A stretch of 64,000 nucleotides of DNA from JBBCJR01 sp037190805 (GCA_037190805.1 JBBCJR010000003.1:1-64000), one strand, 5' to 3'; counted from the first letter of the stretch, positions 1 through 6,908 are shown. The notes: generated by a model from the letters alone, not told the origin. Program-made: numbers and translations.

Positions 1-32
1 GCTACCGACCGCTGGTCCCGGAAACCGCGACA

Positions 33-87
33 CCGCCATTGTCGTCGTCCGGTTCCGCTTCGCTCCACCTACCGACGACAATGGCGG
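33..87. repeat. 15-bp perfect inverted repeat at the window edge
   Basis: The arms at 33-47 and 73-87 are exact reverse complements (core GCCATTGTCGTCG) separated by 25 bases. No T-run follows on either strand, so it is not a classical rho-independent terminator. I see no convincing gene in bases 1-163; the repeat could sit in the 3' end or trailer of a gene outside the window, or be an intergenic repeat unit. The pairing is seen directly; the role is unknown. Confidence 0.5.
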
Positions 88-163
88 CGGAAGCAACAAT
101 GCACTAACAATCAAACCGGACCACTCGGTGGGGGCCGATCAGAAATGCTCCGATCTTTCTAGC

Positions 164-706
164 TCACGGCTCTTTCGAACGCGTCCCCTCCATCTCCTCC
201 AGCAAAGCCAGCAGACGTGCCCGCGCTTCCTCCACATTGGCTACCGGCGACGGCATCGGTTCGGCCTGAGTACGGGCGCGCCAAGGGGCGACGCCATAAA
301 CCTCCGGCTTATGCGCTTTCAGCAGATGAAGGATCATCCGTTCATCAAAGACCCGCGTCGTCCGCGCGCCCTCTCCACGACCGATCGGCTTTTCGGTGCC
401 ATTGAGGGCACGTTCAAGCACCATCATCTCCAACTGCTCGATGCCCTCAGCCAGCGCTTCCTTCCACGCCGTGGCGAACGCGTCCGATTCCTTGCGCAGC
501 CGATAGACGGCAGCGCGGGTGACGCCCGCGGCCTCCATCGCCATGGTGACATTGGCGGTTTCCGCCAGCACCGCCATGAACTTGGCCTGCTTGGCGGCGG
601 TGAAGCGGCGCCTGCCCAACCGCCGCACCTGCAGGTGCCTGGCATGGGGAGAGCCCCCCACCGTCACGCGGGTATCCCCATCCTTCACTGTGGCTGCTCC
701 GCCCAT
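164..706 (-). CDS. Terminase small subunit-like / homeodomain-like HTH protein
   Basis: A 180-residue soluble protein. Residues about 33-75 resemble the helix-turn-helix of phage terminase small subunits (RRFTAAKQAKFMAVLAET, then a short helix around VTRAAVYRLRKE). The middle contains a long helix and the phrase KAHKPEVYG, seen in a recurrent but poorly characterised alphaproteobacterial family usually called hypothetical or terminase-like. No large terminase, portal or capsid gene is nearby, so packaging is unlikely to be its present job; DNA binding is the safest inference. It is transcribed away from the GNAT gene and shares the short promoter region that carries a palindrome. Confidence 0.6.
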   Translation of the reverse strand: MGGAATVKDGDTRVTVGGSPHARHLQVRRLGRRRFTAAKQAKFMAVLAETANVTMAMEAAGVTRAAVYRLRKESDAFATAWKEALAEGIEQLEMMVLERALNGTEKPIGRGEGARTTRVFDERMILHLLKAHKPEVYGVAPWRARTQAEPMPSPVANVEEARARLLALLEEMEGTRSKEP

Positions 707-760
707 TAGGGGCCGGCGCCGCAGCGCCCGACCCGCAATTCTTCAGCGTGGGAATCTTTT

Positions 761-803
761 ACCAAATAGCGTGACGCTTGTCAATCATTTTTACCTATTT
801 GGT
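761..803. promoter_or_regulatory. Divergent promoter region with inverted repeats and an ACC-N5-GGT site
   Basis: ACCAAATAG (761-769) and CTATTTGGT (795-803) form a perfect 9-bp inverted repeat. The right arm is itself part of the palindrome ACC-TATTT-GGT (793-803). The same ACC-N5-GGT pattern recurs just before the XRE regulator start near 1.9 kb. The site lies between the divergent terminase-like and GNAT genes, in locally AT-rich DNA. I infer an operator, possibly for that XRE protein; there is no experimental support. Confidence 0.4.
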
Positions 804-850
804 TCTAAAATGCTGTTGCGCTTTACCCTTCCGCTGTTATCTTCCCCGGC

Positions 851-1360
851 ATGACGGTTCTTGTCACGCCTCGCCTGGTTCTGCGCCGTGCGAGGCCAGA
901 GGATCTCGATGCCTTCCATGAGATACTGTCGAATCCGGTCGCCATGCGACATTGGTCGACACCGCCGCACCGGGAGATCGGCCAGACCGTGGACTGGCTG
1001 CAATCGATGATCGACTCGCCCGCCGATCTCAGCGACGACTTCGTTATCACCTTGGGATCCAGCGTGATTGGCAAGGTCGGATGCTGGCGCCTGCCGGAAA
1101 TCGGCTACATCCTTTCCCCGTCCCATTGGGGTCAGGGCTACGCGACCGAAGCCGTGACCGCCTTCATCCGCCATGTGCGGGTTCGCCCACTGGATCATCT
1201 CTTCGCTGATGTTGATCCCCGCAATACGGCCTCGCTGAGCCTTCTCCACCGGCTCGGATTCCGGGAGACCGGCCGGGCCGAAAGAACTTTCCAGATCGAC
1301 GACGAGTTCTGCGACAGCATCTATCTGCGCCTGGATGGACTGGCGCTGGATCGCCTGTGA
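851..1360 (+). CDS. GNAT-family N-acetyltransferase (RimJ/RimL type)
   Basis: A 169-residue acetyl-CoA-dependent acetyltransferase. The N-terminal pattern TPRLVLRRARPEDLDAF and the acetyl-CoA loop around residues 92-105 (HWGQGYATEAV, matching Q/RxxGxG/A) are typical of the RimJ/RimL subgroup. The later segment DPRNTASLSLLHRLGFRE is the usual GNAT motif B region. The substrate cannot be read from sequence: ribosomal protein N-termini, amino acids or antibiotics are all possible. Translation starts at the ATG shortly after the AT-rich divergent promoter. It converges with the DUF6456 gene, leaving about ten bases between them. Confidence 0.88.
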   Translation: MTVLVTPRLVLRRARPEDLDAFHEILSNPVAMRHWSTPPHREIGQTVDWLQSMIDSPADLSDDFVITLGSSVIGKVGCWRLPEIGYILSPSHWGQGYATEAVTAFIRHVRVRPLDHLFADVDPRNTASLSLLHRLGFRETGRAERTFQIDDEFCDSIYLRLDGLALDRL

Positions 1361-1370
1361 GGGTCGCTTT

Positions 1371-1844
1371 TCACGACAGTCGATAGAAGGCCGCGACCCG
1401 GTCCAAGGCAAGACCCAGCACCGTTTTTCCCGCCCGCGCCGGCCACCCCAAAGCCCTCTCGGCCTCAGTCATGCATTCGCCCGCACAGACGATCCGCCAC
1501 AATATATCGTCCAAGCCCGGCCCGGCGGATGCCACCGCCTGCTCGAACCGGCGTTTGGCGGCGAGTTGCGCCGTGGTCGCATCGGGTGCATCCGGCGCTC
1601 CCCGCGCTACCCGGCCGATGGTCGGCGCATCCCAGCGCATGGTGACGCGGGGCCCCAGCGCCGCCATCTCATAATCCGCGCGCAATCGCTCGCCCGCCTC
1701 GAACTGAAGCGCGCTGACATGGCCGCGCCGCGCCAGCCAGCCCAGGGGCGATTCGGCCAGATTGACCATTACCGACCGCTTGCCTCCATCCAGCATCCGT
1801 TCCGCCAGCAATTGTCCACCCATCGCCGATCCTTCCCCTGACAA
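1371..1844 (-). CDS. DUF6456 domain protein
   Basis: A 157-residue protein matching, from memory, the alphaproteobacterial DUF6456 family: VNLAESPLGWLARR near the start, FEAGERLRADYEMAAL, an RVTMRW segment, and a C-terminal GWPARAGKTVLGLALDRLA-like helix (here RVAAFYRLS). The function of the family is not established; the C-terminal part looks like a helical nucleic-acid-binding module. No signal peptide or membrane segment is visible. It is divergent from the XRE regulator, with about 70 bases between their starts, so the two may share control. An internal Met at residue 8 could be the start instead. Confidence 0.7.
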   Translation of the reverse strand: MSGEGSAMGGQLLAERMLDGGKRSVMVNLAESPLGWLARRGHVSALQFEAGERLRADYEMAALGPRVTMRWDAPTIGRVARGAPDAPDATTAQLAAKRRFEQAVASAGPGLDDILWRIVCAGECMTEAERALGWPARAGKTVLGLALDRVAAFYRLS

Positions 1845-1889
1845 ATGAGCGACCGGGTTGCCACAGGGGCAATTCTGTAGGACAGTAAA

Positions 1890-1903
1890 TAACCAATATG
1901 GTT
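1890..1903. promoter_or_regulatory. Palindromic ACC-N5-GGT site before the XRE gene
   Basis: TAACC-AATAT-GGTT: an inverted repeat ACC-N5-GGT (1892-1902) extended by one A/T pair, about 14 bases before the ATG at 1917 and just ahead of the Shine-Dalgarno GAGG (1908-1911). The same pattern occurs at 793-803. Its place next to the start codon fits autorepression by the XRE protein. The palindrome is directly visible; the binding protein is inferred. Confidence 0.4.
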
Positions 1904-1916
1904 TTTAGAGGTGGTC

Positions 1917-2480
1917 ATGATCACGCGCATCCGGGATGTCCGCAAAGCTCGCGGACTAACCCTTCAGCAGGTTGCCGACCGCTGCGATCCGCCCACGACG
2001 CCGCAAACGATCGGACGGCTGGAAACCGGCACCCGCACCGTTTCGATGGAATGGCTGGAACGGATCGCCCGTGCCCTCAGCGTCGACGCCAGCGAACTGG
2101 TCGTTCTGCCGGGCCGAGTAGATTTGCCGGTCGTCGCCCTGCTTGGTGTCGGCGGCCCGGAAGTGTCGCGCAATGCCATGACTCTGTTGCCACCCGCGCC
2201 CCAGCCGGGTGTACTGGCAATGCCGGTCAGGGCCGCGATGGGCGACTACCGGGCCGGCGACACGCTGTGGTTGGACCGGCTGTCCCCCGAACGCTTCGCC
2301 ACCGCCATCAACCATGACGTGCTGGTTCCACGTCCCGCCGGGAGATACCTGTTTGGCCGCCTGATCGGGCGGGAGCAGGGCAAGCTGCACCTGCTCCCAC
2401 TCAATGTCGGCGGTCGTCAGTCGGTGATCGCCGACCCGCCCTGGATCGGCCGCGTCACCACGCTCATCCGTGAATTATAG
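1917..2480 (+). CDS. XRE-family regulator with degenerate S24-like C-terminal domain
   Basis: 187 residues. Residues 4-60 are an XRE/Cro-CI helix-turn-helix (IRDVRKARGLTLQQVAD, then QTIGRLETGTRTVS). After a linker, residues about 95-185 follow the LexA/CI S24 fold outline (GDYRAGDTLWLD, then a strand ending LFGRLIG), but the catalytic Ser and Lys are missing: GDY stands where GDSM is expected and FGR where VKR is expected. It should therefore be unable to self-cleave and may only dimerise. A GTG six bases upstream is in frame, but GAGG sits five bases before the ATG, favouring the ATG. A palindrome precedes the start. Confidence 0.8.
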   Translation: MITRIRDVRKARGLTLQQVADRCDPPTTPQTIGRLETGTRTVSMEWLERIARALSVDASELVVLPGRVDLPVVALLGVGGPEVSRNAMTLLPPAPQPGVLAMPVRAAMGDYRAGDTLWLDRLSPERFATAINHDVLVPRPAGRYLFGRLIGREQGKLHLLPLNVGGRQSVIADPPWIGRVTTLIREL

Positions 2481-2501
2481 CCCCGACGTCGAGGTGAGCT
2501 A

Positions 2502-2963
2502 TCAGAAGGCTCGTTCCAGCCGGTCCAGCAGGCTGCGGGCCGGGCTTTCGGTCGCTGGCGTCATTTCTAGATCGCGGTCGAGCCGGCTGACGCGAGCATA
2601 AAGATCATCGCTGGCCGACACCAGTTCCTTGGCCCGCGTCGGCAGGCCATTCAGCGTGTCGGGGTCGCTTCCCATCGCCAGGCCCAACCGCCGGTCGCGC
2701 CCATCCGCCTGCGCGCGTGTCAATTCCCCCGCCTCGACCGCTCGCCGAACCAGCAGCCATGAAACGACGTGCATCAGGCGCGTCGTGATCTTCAAGCTCT
2801 CGCATGAAAAGGCAACCCGTCCAATCGGATCGAGGCTGGCGCGATCGTCATTGCCCAACTGGTCGAAATACGACCGCGCCTCATCGGCGAGCAACATTGC
2901 CTCGACATAAAGGCCGTCGACCAGCTTGGGCGCCATCGCGCTGTAGGAAGCTACCTGCGTCAT
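2502..2963 (-). CDS. rcdA: RcdA-like protein (DUF1465)
   Basis: A 153-residue all-helical protein of the DUF1465 family, whose Caulobacter member RcdA is an adaptor that helps deliver substrates such as the cell-cycle regulator CtrA to the ClpXP protease. Recognisable stretches are LYVEAMLLADEARSYFD, DPIGRVAFSCESLKITTRLMHVVSWLL and a C-terminal helix with LDRDLE. Length and predicted helices fit the family. The start ATG follows GAGG closely. It converges with the XRE regulator, leaving about 20 bases between stops. Orthology to RcdA is by family, and its targets here are unknown. A DivL homologue lies elsewhere in this window. Confidence 0.78.
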   Translation of the reverse strand: MTQVASYSAMAPKLVDGLYVEAMLLADEARSYFDQLGNDDRASLDPIGRVAFSCESLKITTRLMHVVSWLLVRRAVEAGELTRAQADGRDRRLGLAMGSDPDTLNGLPTRAKELVSASDDLYARVSRLDRDLEMTPATESPARSLLDRLERAF

Positions 2964-3037
2964 GTACCTCTTTTGCCATAAGCGCTGGCCAAGCGGAACG
3001 GATGAACGACGTTAACGGCAGGAAATCGGCGTCCCCC

Positions 3038-3066
3038 CTTGAACGGAGCGCGATCTGATCCAATCT
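3038..3066 (+). promoter_or_regulatory. Possible RpoH (sigma-32) promoter for hsp20
   Basis: CTTGAAC at 3038-3044 followed after about 14 bases by TCCAATCT (3059-3066) resembles the sigma-32 consensus (CTTGAA, then CCCAT-like). It would give a leader of roughly 85 bases before the heat-shock gene. The match at the -10 is weak, so this is tentative. Confidence 0.35.
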
Positions 3067-3102
3067 CGCGGCCGTCGCCGGCGCCGAACGGGCTGGGCGG
3101 CT

Positions 3103-3158
3103 GTCCGGGGCCACTGTGCCCGGACGCGTCTCGATCGCTTGAATGAAAGGATTGGGTT
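3103..3158 (+). promoter_or_regulatory. ROSE-like RNA thermosensor in the hsp20 leader
   Basis: The leader contains a hairpin with arms GTCCGGG (3103-3109) and CCCGGAC (3119-3125). It is followed by a start-proximal hairpin in which UCGCU (3135-3139) can pair with the Shine-Dalgarno AAGGA (3147-3151), leaving one unpaired G and a loop of about six bases. The U-U/C-G-C-U anti-Shine-Dalgarno with a bulged G is the hallmark of ROSE elements, which control many alphaproteobacterial small heat-shock genes. Melting at high temperature would free the ribosome site seven bases before the ATG. The fold was worked out by eye. Confidence 0.5.
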
Positions 3159-3623
3159 ATGCGTGCTTTCGACTTCGCTCCCCTGCTGCGTTCCTCGGTG
3201 GGGTTCGAGAATCTCAATCGGCTTGCCGACCTCGCCACCCGAGGTGACGCCAGCGATGCCTATCCTCCCTATAATATCGAAAAGACCGGCGAAGGCGCCT
3301 ATCGCATTTCGATGGCCGTGGCCGGCTTTGCCGAAAGCGAGCTGGACCTGACGGTGCAGGAAACCATGCTGATCATCACCGGCAAGGCGACCGAGGGTGA
3401 GACCGCGGGCCGTGAATATCTACACCGCGGTATTGCCAAACGCGCTTTCGAGCGGCGCTTCCAGCTTGCCGATACCATCAAGGTGACCGGCGCCTCTTAT
3501 GAGCATGGTCTGCTCAATATCGATCTCGTTCGCGAGGTTCCTGAACACAAGAAGCCTCGGAAGATCGAGATCGGTCACGGCCCGCAGCCCGTGATCGACG
3601 GCAACATCCGCGACGCGAACTGA
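3159..3623 (+). CDS. Small heat shock protein, Hsp20/IbpA family
   Basis: 154 residues, an ATP-independent holdase chaperone. The alpha-crystallin domain spans about residues 38-140: it opens with PPYNIEKTGEGAYRISMAVAGF, contains YLHRGIAKRAFERRFQL, and ends with the conserved G-x-L signature in EHGLLNIDLVREVPE. Short N- and C-terminal extensions are normal for bacterial IbpA-like proteins. Expression is probably heat-induced both at the promoter (RpoH-like boxes) and by the thermosensor hairpin covering its ribosome site. The gene is monocistronic and ends before a strong double hairpin. Confidence 0.93.
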   Translation: MRAFDFAPLLRSSVGFENLNRLADLATRGDASDAYPPYNIEKTGEGAYRISMAVAGFAESELDLTVQETMLIITGKATEGETAGREYLHRGIAKRAFERRFQLADTIKVTGASYEHGLLNIDLVREVPEHKKPRKIEIGHGPQPVIDGNIRDAN

Positions 3624-3656
3624 ACGCCAACGGCGATCCCGGTCGCCGTCCCGCAC

Positions 3657-3686
3657 GAAGGGGGAGCCGGAACCGGCTCTCCCTTC
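3657..3686. terminator. Hairpin between hsp20 and the TPR gene (likely bidirectional terminator)
   Basis: GAAGGGGGAGCCGG (3657-3670) pairs with CCGGCTCTCCCTTC (3673-3686), with a single G-T pair, at the convergent junction of the hsp20 and TPR genes. A smaller hairpin (CGGCGA/TCGCCG) lies just upstream. There is no T-run, so termination efficiency is uncertain. Confidence 0.5.
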
Positions 3687-3696
3687 CATGCCTCCT

Positions 3697-4302
3697 CTAT
3701 CCGGCATCGCCTCCCGGCGGCGGGACGACCTTGAACCGGCTCAACTCGGTCTTTGGCTCTTCCCAGGTCGGTTCCAGCGTCGTCGCCTGCACATAGTCGG
3801 CATACGCCGCCTTGGAATTTCCAACGAGTTCATTCGCAACGCCGCGGCCATAATAAGCTATTGCTGGCCGGCGGGTCCCTTTCTCGATCGCGGCAGTGAA
3901 CAGCGCCAGAGAGGCCGTCCCGTTATTATCCCCCGAATGCAGGACCGCCATTCCCTTATTAACGTAGGCGTCGGCCTCATTCGGGTCCATGGCGATGGCC
4001 TGATCGTAATCCGCGATCGCGCCCATCATATCGCCCGCGAGCATCTTGACGATACCTCGGTTGACATAGGTCGACACGGTATCGCGCGGCGACATCTGCT
4101 CGCTGAGAGCGCGGTTGCAGATATCGAGACTTTCCAATGTATTGCGTCGCAGTTGAGCGGCTTCGAAACACAGTCGCCCTGCAGACGTTCCGAAGAACGT
4201 GACGGATGATGTCGCACCCAGAGCCGACATACGGGGTTGAGCGAGCGTCGGCGCAGTCAATCCAAGGAAGACCAGCGGCGCGAGGCAGTAGAGCGCTTTC
4301 AT
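3697..4302 (-). CDS. Exported TPR-repeat protein
   Basis: 201 residues from the ATG preceded by AGGAG at seven bases; a longer in-frame extension upstream lacks protein-like composition. Residues 1-21 form a signal peptide (KALYCLAPLVFLGLTAPTLAQ). Residues about 78-185 contain three tetratricopeptide-like repeats: YVNRGIVKMLAGDMMGAIAD, AYVNKGMAVLHSGD and YYGRGVANELVGNSKAAYAD. Such proteins act as scaffolds in the periplasm; the partner is unknown. The C-terminus ends PPPGGDAG. It stands alone in its transcription unit, facing the heat-shock gene. Confidence 0.8.
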   Translation of the reverse strand: MKALYCLAPLVFLGLTAPTLAQPRMSALGATSSVTFFGTSAGRLCFEAAQLRRNTLESLDICNRALSEQMSPRDTVSTYVNRGIVKMLAGDMMGAIADYDQAIAMDPNEADAYVNKGMAVLHSGDNNGTASLALFTAAIEKGTRRPAIAYYGRGVANELVGNSKAAYADYVQATTLEPTWEEPKTELSRFKVVPPPGGDAG

Positions 4303-4366
4303 AGCAGTCTCCTTCCAGACTGCGCAGAATATACCTTGCCCGACCGCAAGGGAAGTAGGGTCGACC

Positions 4367-4564
4367 TTAGGCGATGATATCCGGCACCAGCTGGTCACAG
4401 AGCTTGAATATCTCGTCCTTGATGTGAAGCTTACGCTTCTTGAGGCGGGCCAATTGCAACTGGTCGTGACCGATCCGTTCGCCCAGCGCGTCGATCGCGG
4501 AATCAAGGGCACGATGCTCCTGCTCCAACTGATCGAGTCGCTGACGGATTTCCGTTTCGTTCAT
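4367..4564 (-). CDS. YdcH family (DUF465) small protein
   Basis: A 65-residue coiled-coil protein (MNETEIRQRLDQLEQEHRA... LKKRKLHIKDEIFKL). The heptad-rich helix and LARLKKRKLxIKDEI ending are characteristic of YdcH/DUF465 proteins, whose function is unknown. An upstream in-frame extension is possible but lacks family similarity. A second YdcH-like gene lies about 190 bases away, divergently oriented, which suggests an ancient duplication around a shared promoter. Confidence 0.8.
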   Translation of the reverse strand: MNETEIRQRLDQLEQEHRALDSAIDALGERIGHDQLQLARLKKRKLHIKDEIFKLCDQLVPDIIA

Positions 4565-4756
4565 GCCTTGGGCCCGCCGATCGCTGCTTCGAGTCGCGAT
4601 CCGATTACCACAGTCGACATCCTGTCGGGCAGGGGCGGCAGGCACCGGCCCGTCTCATCCGCCACACGATTGACGCGGAAATAACCAATCAGGCGGGACA
4701 TTCCAGCCAGTCTATGATTTATTCGATTCCCCACTTGGGAAGAAGGAGGATCTGCT

Positions 4757-4915
4757 ATGGATCGTGGGCATATCGCAGCCCTTAGCCAGAAACACGCCGA
4801 TCTCGATCGCCGGATCAGTCGGGAGATGCTAAAACCTCTCCCGGACGCTGGCACTCTTCACACTTTGAAGGCCCGTAAATTACGCATCAAGGAAGAGATG
4901 CTCGGCCTTAACTGA
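4757..4915 (+). CDS. Second YdcH-like (DUF465) small protein, 52 residues
   Basis: A short gene starting at an ATG seven bases after AGGAGGA. It encodes MDRGHIAALSQKHADLDRRI at the N-terminus and LHTLKARKLRIKEEMLGLN at the C-terminus, the same HADLDxxI ... LKxRKLxIKEEM pattern as YdcH proteins but with a shortened middle. The strong ribosome site and family resemblance support it as real despite its size. Function unknown. It is divergent from the 65-residue paralogue. Confidence 0.72.
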   Translation: MDRGHIAALSQKHADLDRRISREMLKPLPDAGTLHTLKARKLRIKEEMLGLN

Positions 4916-5034
4916 CATCCGACGCAAATGGCGTCCGCCGGACCTCATCGGACGGCGGGCGCCCGACGGATGTGGAAGGCGCGGACTGAGGCCGCTTTCC
5001 TTCTTTCTCACCCAAAACCCGCTTTCAGCATTCC

Positions 5035-5358
5035 TCACGAGCGAACGCCACCGATCCGGCGACGGGTCAGCTTAGGGTCGATCGTCCGCGCGAACGCCAC
5101 GCCGATCTTGCCCTCTCTAGCCCAGACGATCCGGCCCGGCACGCTGCCCACTCCCCGCAAATCGATCGTGATCTCGTCATCCACCGCAAACATGACGGGG
5201 GTTTCCGCCATTAGTCCCCCTTCCGAGACATTGCGCACCCGCACCAGCGTTTCGGCACCGTCGCTCGTTCGCAGGGGCACCAGAAGCAACATCGAGTCGC
5301 GATCAGAAGACCGCGGCCGGGCGGTTTCTTCATCAGAAGTGGAGGGATCATCGTTCAC
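5035..5358 (-). CDS. PilZ domain protein
   Basis: A 107-residue single PilZ domain, a fold that usually binds cyclic di-GMP. The second signature is clear (VRNVSEGGLMAETP, matching N/DxSxxG), followed by the barrel strands DEITIDLRGVGSVPGRIVWAREGKIGVAFA. The first signature RxxxR is not clearly present: the region before the barrel reads SSDRDSMLLLVPLR. c-di-GMP binding is therefore uncertain. The start is a GTG; no strong Shine-Dalgarno is visible. A GGDEF-EAL enzyme encoded elsewhere in this window could supply or remove the ligand. Confidence 0.8.
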   Translation of the reverse strand: MNDDPSTSDEETARPRSSDRDSMLLLVPLRTSDGAETLVRVRNVSEGGLMAETPVMFAVDDEITIDLRGVGSVPGRIVWAREGKIGVAFARTIDPKLTRRRIGGVRS

Positions 5359-5432
5359 ATGCGACCGCTTCGTCGTCCAAGACGCGTCGCAGCTATGCAG
5401 ACAAGCCTACCGGCTTGTAAAGATCGCGGAAT

Positions 5433-5891
5433 CTATTCGTCGCGCGAGACTTTTTCCTGGCGTTCATGACGCTCCTGCGCCTCTAGCGTCATGGTTGCGA
5501 TCGGCCGCGCTTCGAGACGGCCCAGGGAGATCGGCTCCCCGCTCACTTCGCAATAGCCATATTCGCCCTCTTCGATACGTCGCAGGGCGCTCTCGATCTT
5601 GGCAACCAGCTTGCGCTGGCGATCACGCGTGCGCAGTTCGATCGACCAGTCCGTTTCGCAGGACGCGCGGTCGGTAACATCCGGTTCTCGCAGCGATTCA
5701 GTCTGCAGGGTCGCCAGCGTCTCGCGCGTCTCACGCAGGATATCGTCTTTCCATTGCAGCAGCTTGCGGCGAAAATAGATGATCTGTCGTGGATTCATGA
5801 ATGGCTCGTCCGCAGCAGGGACATAGCCTGGCGGCAGTTCGTCTTCCTCGAACGCCTTGGTCGTCGTGATACCCTGGTCGGCCTCGGCCAT
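5433..5891 (-). CDS. dksA: DksA/TraR-family RNA polymerase-binding factor
   Basis: 152 residues. The coiled coil (about residues 35-110) carries the polymerase-inserting tip motif PDVTDRAS, matching the DxxDxA acidic tip needed for activity with ppGpp, followed by IELRTRDRQRKLVAKIESAL. In the C-terminal zinc-finger region (YGYCEVSGEPISLGRLEARPIA) only one of the four zinc cysteines remains, common in alphaproteobacterial DksA. The ATG at 5891 has GGAG eight bases upstream and is preferred to an upstream TTG. It should tune rRNA and amino-acid gene transcription during starvation. Confidence 0.9.
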   Translation of the reverse strand: MAEADQGITTTKAFEEDELPPGYVPAADEPFMNPRQIIYFRRKLLQWKDDILRETRETLATLQTESLREPDVTDRASCETDWSIELRTRDRQRKLVAKIESALRRIEEGEYGYCEVSGEPISLGRLEARPIATMTLEAQERHERQEKVSRDE

Positions 5892-6359
5892 GAACAACTC
5901 TCCGCTCTGCGGCGATCCCTTGCCTGTCCAGGATCGCCGGCAGTGGCGCCGTCACTATTGTGATTCGACGCACCAGCCCCAGGCGGGGCCTATAGCGAGC
6001 GAAGATAAGCCTCTCAAGCGCCTTGTAACTCCGCTCTCACAGTCCGGGAATCCGAGGCGTCAAGCCGGACAATAACGCATCGTCGATGATGATCTTCCCC
6101 GAGCGGAAACGATCGCTGACGGCTAATATCATAGTCATACAATCATAAGTGCCGACCTCTCCGTCTCTCTCTCATGTCGATGCAATGATCATGAGAGCGA
6201 CCCATCTGACCGGAAAATCCTCGAAGGCGGATCACTTCGTCGTGGTGAAAGTTCAATTCATCGTATCAACCTTGCACCAGGGCGCATCTTTGCAACTTTG
6301 GCGGGCGGTACCTCGTTGAGAGGTTCATAATCCGAAAACTGGGGCTGAATGGAGGGAAT
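5892..6359. other. Long intergenic region with an 8-bp inverted repeat; no gene seen
   Basis: About 470 bases without a credible protein frame, and noticeably AT-richer than its surroundings near 6120-6300. It contains the inverted repeat CTCTCATG (6169-6176) / CATGAGAG (6190-6197), whose 13-base spacer and right arm include the palindrome ATGATCAT. The region must hold promoters for dksA (leftward) and the exported protein (rightward). A small RNA is possible but nothing in the sequence identifies one. Confidence 0.45.
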
Positions 6360-6773
6360 ATGCGTTATATTTCAATGGTTCTACTTCCGATTGGCCTGAT
6401 GGCGGCGCCCGCCTGGGCGCTTCAGGAGCCCGCTCCGCTCGAGGCGACGGACCCGAGCGTAGCGGCGCCCGCAGCTGAGGCAGCGATTCCTGCGGCGCCA
6501 GCTACAGGTCCTGACGGTAAGGTTATTCTGGCTGTCGGGGTCCCCGTGAAGGACCCGCAGATGAATGACGTTGGTCAAATCACCGAGGTGACGCCCGCGC
6601 CGGACGGTTCCGGCCAGCTTGTCACTGTCGACACCGGCACCGTGAAGGCGGTCATTCCCCAGACCAGTTTCGCGCTGACGGAAACCAGCGCAGTCATCGG
6701 TCTCACCCGCAGCCAGCTTAACGAAGCAGCCGCGAAGGCTGCGCAGCCTGCCGCCACTGATCCGGCCAGCTGA
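6360..6773 (+). CDS. Exported protein of unknown function
   Basis: 137 residues with a signal peptide of about 20 residues (RYISMVLLPIGLMAAPAWA), then an Ala/Pro-rich stretch and a compact domain from about residue 53 (VGVPVKDPQMNDVGQITEV, then QLVTVDTGTVKAVIPQTSFAL). The domain outline, a short beta-rich module with a 'valid property plus context' pattern, resembles PRC-barrel-like secreted proteins seen in sphingomonads, but I cannot assign a family. A clear terminator follows the stop. Probably periplasmic. Confidence 0.75.
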   Translation: MRYISMVLLPIGLMAAPAWALQEPAPLEATDPSVAAPAAEAAIPAAPATGPDGKVILAVGVPVKDPQMNDVGQITEVTPAPDGSGQLVTVDTGTVKAVIPQTSFALTETSAVIGLTRSQLNEAAAKAAQPAATDPAS

Positions 6774-6804
6774 TCGACCTTTCGGTTCTGACGCAGAATC
6801 GATC

Positions 6805-6836
6805 AAACCCCCGCGGCCCAGGTCGTGGGGGTTTTT
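6805..6836 (+). terminator. Rho-independent terminator
   Basis: AAACCCCC (6805-6812) pairs with GGGGGTTT (6827-6834) around a 14-base loop and runs into TTTTT. It lies about 30 bases after the exported-protein gene, and the A-run on the left arm could also serve the leftward host-attachment gene. Confidence 0.8.
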
Positions 6837-6908
6837 CTGTTTCCCGCATCCCGCTTAGCGCAATGACCGGATCGGCGGTGCCCTAACGAACACCGCCACT
6901 GCCGGTTT

